Source: JBGCDD01 sp045105075
Lineage (GTDB): Bacteria; Pseudomonadota; Alphaproteobacteria; Rhodobacterales; Rhodobacteraceae
NCBI GenBank assembly: GCA_045105075.1
Contig: JBGCDD010000041.1
Span: 4,715-68,714 of the forward strand
Length of the DNA stretch: 64,000 bases
Direction: 5' to 3'
Below the pieces are notes generated by a model. It made no database searches. It was given only the letters and a program-made list of their open reading frames with translations, and was not told the origin of the DNA. This document shows positions 59,430 through 64,000 of this stretch, in pieces. Position 1 is the first letter of the stretch, and each line of letters opens with the position of its first letter. Made by a program: the position numbers and the translations under genes.

Positions 59430-60231
59430 TATCACCCCACGCAATGGCCCTATCGAAGTGCGTTTTCGCGGTGGCGGTTTTGCCCCCAAATCACGCCGTT
59501 GGGTGGGTTTTGCGGTGTTTGTCGTTTTGATCGCTGTGATGGAGGTCGGCACGCGAAGTGGGGTCATCTCGGCGCTGACATTGCCCAAACCCTCTGACGT
59601 TTTGGCCACATTCGTAGAGCTTTGGGAAAGTGGCTTGCTGTTCAAACACTTGGCTCCATCGCTTAGCCGCCTGGCCGTCGGCGGTGCCATTGGTGCCAGC
59701 TTTGGCATCGGCGTTGGCGTTTTGATCGGGCTGTTTTCCTATGTGCGCGCCGGGCTTGTGCCTCTGGTGGCGGCAATCTTTCCGATCCCAAAAATCGCGC
59801 TATTGCCCCTGTTTGTGATTTGGTTTGGCATTGATGAAGCCTCAAAATACGCGCTCATCGCCTTTGGCACCTTCACCCCGACCGTTGTGGCCACTTATGG
59901 TGCGGTCGACAATGTTGATCGCTCGCTGATCCGCATGGGTCAAAGCTTTGGGCTGTCCTGGCTTTCGATTGTTCGAAAAATCGTGCTGCCCGGTGCCATG
60001 CCCGGTATCTTGTCCGGGCTGCGCATTTCGCTCGCCATTGCGATTATCTTGCTTGTTGCCGCCGAAATGCTGGGCGCCGAATACGGCATCGGGGCCTATA
60101 TTCTTGAGGCGGGGTCGCTTTACGATCTTGAAAGGTTGTTTGCTGGCGTGGTGATCCTTTCGTTGTTGGGCGTGATCCTAAGCACGATCATCGGATTGAT
60201 CGAACGCAGATTGTTGGGTTGGCGGTCTTAA
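59422..60231 (+). CDS. ABC transporter permease, SsuC/TauC type
   Basis: 269 residues with about six membrane segments. Typical family stretches: IPKIALLPLFVIWFGI and SFGLSWLSIVRKIVLPGAMP (coupling loop). The 8-base overlap with the ATPase gene couples their translation. Last gene of the importer operon. Confidence 0.92.
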   Translation: MSDITPRNGPIEVRFRGGGFAPKSRRWVGFAVFVVLIAVMEVGTRSGVISALTLPKPSDVLATFVELWESGLLFKHLAPSLSRLAVGGAIGASFGIGVGVLIGLFSYVRAGLVPLVAAIFPIPKIALLPLFVIWFGIDEASKYALIAFGTFTPTVVATYGAVDNVDRSLIRMGQSFGLSWLSIVRKIVLPGAMPGILSGLRISLAIAIILLVAAEMLGAEYGIGAYILEAGSLYDLERLFAGVVILSLLGVILSTIIGLIERRLLGWRS

Positions 60232-60836
60232 CCAGTCACCGAACGGTTTGTCTTTGCCGAAACCACTTCGATCCGGCTGGCTATTTGTGCAAAAGGCCAA
60301 TCCCTGCGCAAAATCGTCCGCTGTGACTTCGTGGCAAACATGGCAGGAATCGGCAAACGCAGTCTGATCTGAAGTTGCCTGCTTTCCAGTTGCACACTGC
60401 ATGCCTACACGTTCGCGTAGGCAAAGCATTCTGCGCGCACCATTTCCTCGAACACCTTGCCGCCCTCAATGGCGTTTTCGATGGTCAGCGCAAACTCGGC
60501 TCCGCCGTCTTTTTCGGCCAGCGGGTAGATCACTTCGCAAGATGATGCGTGGATATTCACTGTTTGAATTACATGCAAATTGTGTCGGTGCGGATCAAAC
60601 ACCGGAGCTTGGCCGACCGTCGCTTCGAACAGTGCGCAATGGTCTTTGGCTGGAAGAAACCAGTGCGACACAAGAAGGTCATGGCGGCGCCAACCGAACG
60701 GACAATTGCAAACCAAAAACAACTTGGAAACCGGCAGCGTTGGCCGCTTTGGCCGTGCAATCAAAGCGGTCGTTGCGGCCTACGCCATACCCAGGGTAAG
60801 CCTGCTGGATATGGCAAGCGTTACATTTGAAAGGAT
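60232..60836 (-). pseudogene. Probable decayed c-type cytochrome gene
   Basis: About 600 bases without an intact gene. On the minus strand, one frame just after the OmpA-type gene stop reads DPFKCNACHIQQAYPGYGVG, and another, about 460 bases on, reads ADSCHVCHEVTADDF. Both contain a C-x-x-C-H heme site, and the second resembles the end of cytochrome P460-like proteins. Stops and frame changes lie between. This suggests a broken heme protein; two chance motifs cannot be excluded. Confidence 0.35.
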
Positions 60837-62423
60837 CTAGCGAGAAGCAACCGCCAAGGGGCGCTGAGCCCAGATCTCGACCCGACGGTTTTTGATCCGG
60901 CCAGGGCGGGTTTCGTTGCAGGCCAAGGGAGAAAGCTCGCCATATCCAACCGACTTTGCCTCAATACGACCAGACAGTTCGGGATAGCGAGAAATTAGCG
61001 CTTGTCGCACAATCTCGGCGCGTTGCAGGGCAATAAATTGGTTCAGATCCGCGCGGCCAACCGAGTCTGAGAAGCCCATAAAGTAGAATTTTGCGCCGTC
61101 ATAGTCATCCGAACGGATCAGATCCGCCAACATCTCAAGTTGTTGATAATCCTCGCTGTCCAAGTCCATCGCGCCACCATCAAAACGGATCGTCGTCGAC
61201 AACCGATCCGCATAAGACATCAGTTCCAGCATGCGGCGCGTGGTTTCCAAACCTTCAATACTTTCGTTGCCCATCAAAGTATGGGTCACGCGCAGACCTT
61301 GGGTGTTCAGTGGCTCGGCGACGATCTCGCGGTCTATGAAACCGGCGTTGCGCACATGTGTTTGTGCGTCGTTGGAGGCGATGAAGTCAGCAAATCCGCC
61401 CATTTCCACAACCGGGGCTTTTTGCGCCGTGTGGTAAAAATAGATCGGCCGGGCCAGCGGATACTCACCGGTTTTGATCGAAAACTCGGTAGCTGGAACC
61501 CGAATTCCGCAAACCCCTTCGATTTCCAGCGCGCGCACGCCGTCGCGGTGCACAAAGCTGGTCAAGCCAATCCCGTTGGGATCATTACGCACAGCTTGGG
61601 CGATTTCGATGTCTGATCCCAGAATGATCACCTGATCCCCAGGGTCTTTGCGATGCGGTGCCAGTAGTGCGTTTTGCAGCAACTCGCGCGAATTGCTGCC
61701 ATCTTCGCGCAGGTAAACGTTGATCTGTCCCGGCGCGCGGCCAAAGGTCTGCCAATTCGCTATGTCACCTGCAAAGATGCTGGCGATGTCGGTTTCTGTC
61801 ATCGCTTGAATTTGGTTGCTGGGATGGGTCACGACCAGCAGGCTGTCATAAGCAATGATGCTTTCCTGTTCCTCACTGCGCAACGGCGCAAACCCTGCCT
61901 TGGCCGCGTTGCTCTGCTCGATCCCATCGACGGGACGCGTGGTGAACGTACCGTGCAATTCGCCGCCCAACAGTTGGTCAATCCCAGCGGCGGAATTCGT
62001 GTGCACCAGCGTCACCATCAGATCCGGTTGAGTGGGGCGCGCAATTTCGAAATATGTCCGCCCGTACATTGAATCATCGCGTTGCACATCGTCCATGAAC
62101 GCTCCGAAGTAAGCCTGCGCGAGACCGGGGATCAGATTGGCCGTCACTGTGCCCGACCCGGCCAGATAGAGATTGGTGGCCACTTCAGAAGTCGCCGGGC
62201 ATCCAGGGCCTTCACAAATCGAACGATTCGCGCTCAGCTGCAAATCACCCAACAAAGTGCGTACGACGTAAACGTCACCGTCAAAGGACAATAACTCGCC
62301 TTGAATGGACATTTCGCTGCCCATTTCGCTCAAAGTTACGCTTTCGGCCTGTACCTCGGTCATACCAGCAAGACACAACGCGACGGTCAAGCTCTGAAAT
62401 GGTGCTGTCTTGAAGAATGGCAT
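60837..62423 (-). CDS. Exported PstS-like binding domain fused to OmpA domain
   Basis: 528 residues from ATG 62423, which has AGGAG 8 bases upstream; 62444 would add 7 residues. Signal peptide ends near EVQA-ES. Then a small beta domain (GELLSFDGDVYVVRT) with a Cys pair, a phosphate-binding-protein-like domain (about 150-380; EDGSNSRELLQNA), and a C-terminal OmpA domain (MGFSDSVGRADLNQF, RIKNRRVEI) that would hold peptidoglycan. Such fusions occur in alphaproteobacteria, but their ligand and role are not established to my knowledge. Confidence 0.83.
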   Translation of the reverse strand: MPFFKTAPFQSLTVALCLAGMTEVQAESVTLSEMGSEMSIQGELLSFDGDVYVVRTLLGDLQLSANRSICEGPGCPATSEVATNLYLAGSGTVTANLIPGLAQAYFGAFMDDVQRDDSMYGRTYFEIARPTQPDLMVTLVHTNSAAGIDQLLGGELHGTFTTRPVDGIEQSNAAKAGFAPLRSEEQESIIAYDSLLVVTHPSNQIQAMTETDIASIFAGDIANWQTFGRAPGQINVYLREDGSNSRELLQNALLAPHRKDPGDQVIILGSDIEIAQAVRNDPNGIGLTSFVHRDGVRALEIEGVCGIRVPATEFSIKTGEYPLARPIYFYHTAQKAPVVEMGGFADFIASNDAQTHVRNAGFIDREIVAEPLNTQGLRVTHTLMGNESIEGLETTRRMLELMSYADRLSTTIRFDGGAMDLDSEDYQQLEMLADLIRSDDYDGAKFYFMGFSDSVGRADLNQFIALQRAEIVRQALISRYPELSGRIEAKSVGYGELSPLACNETRPGRIKNRRVEIWAQRPLAVASR

Positions 62424-62477
62424 CTGAAGACTCCTAGAATTCATTTTTGGCGCGACTCAAATGCTGCGCAGACGGAT

Positions 62478-63431
62478 TCAGTTTAGGGCTTTGTTGAGCA
62501 ATGATTGCGCCCGTTGCCGCGCGCTGAGCGAATGCGCATAGATCCGCACATTCGGTATTTCGGCGATTTCGCTGGCCATGAACCAATCCACCGCAGCCAG
62601 GGCACCATTGTTGCAATAGGTGATGACGTCGTTGAATTCCCAATCCAAATCGGCCCGTTTGATGCGCATGAAAATCGATTGATCGCTCACTGCAGTGGCA
62701 TTTGCGCCCGAGACAAGTTCGTTCGCATCCAAAAGAAATGAGCCGTCAAGCGACGCATTTTCCATGATCTGATGCAATGGACGCGCGTCTAAAAGCTGCG
62801 AATGGCTGGTCCCGTCCAAGACTGCATCGACGTCTTTGTGGGTCGCCAACCATTTTTCGTTCAACTCCACCCGCGTTTTTGTTTGAATGATCTTCGTCGG
62901 TTTCTTGCTCATCTTGCCGCCACTGTCTTTCCAGCCGCGGATGCCACCATTCAGGATAGCCATATTGGTGAACCCGGCGCTCTTCAGAGTCCAGTATACG
63001 AAAGCAGCCGATCCAAAGTTACCTTTGGCAGCGCTGGAATGCACGATCACGATTGGGCGGTCATTTGGCACCCCTGAGGATTGGACCAACGCGCTAAGCT
63101 GCGCACTTGTGGGCACGGAAAGCGGATCATTCCAAAGCCCCCGCCACTGTCCATATGGCACGTTCACCGAACCCGGGATGTGTCCACTGCTATAGCTATA
63201 TAGTGCGCGTCTGGCTTTGCGATTGCGTACATCAATGACGTAGGGTTCGGCCACTTGCATCAGGTTTTTCAGATCATTTGGACCCAACAAAGGTGGAATG
63301 AGCACCGCTTGCCTCACCGGTTCAGGGGCAATGATATCAAAACTTGCCGCCGAACGCGTTTGCGCCTGCGCCGCCGGGATCAACAGAAAATTCACTAAAA
63401 AGAGAGTGGCAAGGAAGCGTTGTAGAAACAT
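62478..63431 (-). CDS. Exported protein with two rhodanese-like domains
   Basis: 317 residues with signal peptide ending near AQAQ. First domain (VIDVRNRKARRALY, GHIPGSVNVPY) has VHSSA where the catalytic Cys would be, so it is probably inactive. The second domain has TYCNNGALA with Cys273 in the active-site loop. It would move sulfane sulfur in the periplasm, or bind a partner. It is transcribed ahead of the PstS/OmpA fusion with 54 bases between, likely one operon. Confidence 0.8.
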   Translation of the reverse strand: MFLQRFLATLFLVNFLLIPAAQAQTRSAASFDIIAPEPVRQAVLIPPLLGPNDLKNLMQVAEPYVIDVRNRKARRALYSYSSGHIPGSVNVPYGQWRGLWNDPLSVPTSAQLSALVQSSGVPNDRPIVIVHSSAAKGNFGSAAFVYWTLKSAGFTNMAILNGGIRGWKDSGGKMSKKPTKIIQTKTRVELNEKWLATHKDVDAVLDGTSHSQLLDARPLHQIMENASLDGSFLLDANELVSGANATAVSDQSIFMRIKRADLDWEFNDVITYCNNGALAAVDWFMASEIAEIPNVRIYAHSLSARQRAQSLLNKALN

Positions 63432-63781
63432 AGTGGTCCCCGATTTTAACTTTCGAGACGCAGCCTATGATGACAATAAGGCTTAAATTGGCAACAATCC
63501 TGCCAAAACTAGGTTTTTGATCGCAAAACGGCCCAGGACGATGGTGTACAAGTCAAGTTGGCCTGGCGCTCTGGCCCTCGAGCGGTTTAGCGCAGCTCGA
63601 GTTGGTTATTTGGGCAGCCTTGCGTTCGAAGGCCCAGGGACTTTTCCAGCCATGCGCTAAATGCTTCCTTCGGGCGCTGCAAAAGCAGTTTATGCAGTTG
63701 AAAGTTGCCCATTCTGCGGTGGGTTGAACTGTCCAGGATTGTCGCTAAACAAGCTCGGCTTTGATCACTGCCCTGCAGGGT
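63432..63781. other. Gene-free stretch before the IS element
   Basis: About 350 bases. An open frame on the minus strand runs through it and into the IS sequence, but has no recognisable family or start site. I see no RNA gene here. Confidence 0.45.
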
Positions 63782-64000
63782 TGAGCTCCTCCCCGAAATT
63801 AGGACACTGGCGTAAGGTGCAATTTGTAGTCTGCTGATCCTCAACACGGAGGAAATCGAACTGGTCTTGTCGCGGATTAGTTCCGGTCTCTTTCGAGCAA
63901 TGTTTGCTATGAAGGAGCGAAAGACTGGCAACGAGGTACACAGACGGGTTTCGGCGTGATGCTGTGCGCATCGCACCCACCAGCGGCTTAACGCGGCCAC
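63782..64000 (+). mobile_element. Left end of an IS3-family insertion sequence (runs off window)
   Basis: TGAGCTCCTCCCCGAAATTA, followed by GGACAC, resembles the left inverted repeat of IS3-type elements (TGAnCTGnnCCCC...GGACA). The OrfA start follows about 140 bases inside. The right end, OrfB and the target repeat lie beyond the window. Confidence 0.75.
63925..64000 (+). CDS. IS3-family transposase OrfA, N-terminal part (3' truncated)
   Basis: The frame reads ATRYTDGFRRDAVRIAPT and then SGLTRP, close to the conserved start RRYTDEFRRDAVRIA...SGLTRPQ of OrfA, the HTH protein of IS3 elements. The start codon would be CTG at 63925 with AAGGAG 7 bases before it; a mutated GTG or ATG is likely. 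One Arg seems missing from the usual motif. It continues past the window. Confidence 0.75.
   Translation, partial: MATRYTDGFRRDAVRIAPTSGLTRP

Overview
The window reads as one contiguous piece of an alphaproteobacterial chromosome, most likely a marine member of the Rhodobacteraceae (Roseobacter group). Evidence is the GC-rich coding style, the block dnaA-dnaN-recF-gyrB with rpsT and mutM nearby, ubiE-ubiB, a flagellar motB-flgE-flgK-flgL-flgI block, a BCCT osmolyte transporter, and several dissimilatory ABC and CoA-ligase modules. No rRNA, tRNA or CRISPR array was recognised.

Layout. 1-2289: C-terminal part of a serralysin-like RTX exoprotein whose start lies outside the window. 2429-6620: three tightly spaced unknown genes, the middle one a 1067-residue repeat protein with a nuclease-like C-terminal end, arranged like a polymorphic toxin and its immunity gene. 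6686-13237: BCCT transporter, LysR regulator, a Meh/Mct-like pair acting on mesaconyl-CoA type substrates, and a MATE exporter. 13219-17958 (minus): four genes joined by identical 8-base overlaps, encoding a PrnB-family protein, a sulfotransferase, an AMP-ligase fused to a carrier domain and an alpha/beta hydrolase. This is the best candidate here for an undescribed small-molecule pathway. 18094-26756 (minus): sulfatase, gyrB, recF, dnaN, dnaA and rpsT. 26905-32212: enoyl-CoA hydratase, mutM, two membrane proteins, ubiE and ubiB.

32219-36923 (minus): a small aromatic ring-cleavage set (flavin monooxygenase, extradiol dioxygenase, GST), then UDP-glucose dehydrogenase. 36996-48834: FAD amine oxidase, an insertion-sequence scar, a GntR regulator, a class III aminotransferase, an M20 deacylase, a DoeA-like M24 hydrolase and a polyamine-type ABC importer with two unusually large permeases. 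Together they look like uptake and breakdown of an acylated or cyclic diamine-like compound. 48831-54687 (minus): flagellar hook, rod-ring and stator genes. 55053-60231: acyl-CoA ligase, GntR regulator and a sulfonate/nitrate-type ABC importer. 60232-60836: apparent debris of a c-type cytochrome gene. 60837-63431 (minus): an exported PstS-like/OmpA fusion and a double-rhodanese protein. 63782-64000: left end of an IS3-family element running off the window.

Genes are packed very tightly. Same-strand neighbours often overlap by 4 or 8 bases, and two convergent pairs share a TTAG that holds both stop codons. All functional calls rest on motif and family recognition by eye; none was checked by a database search.
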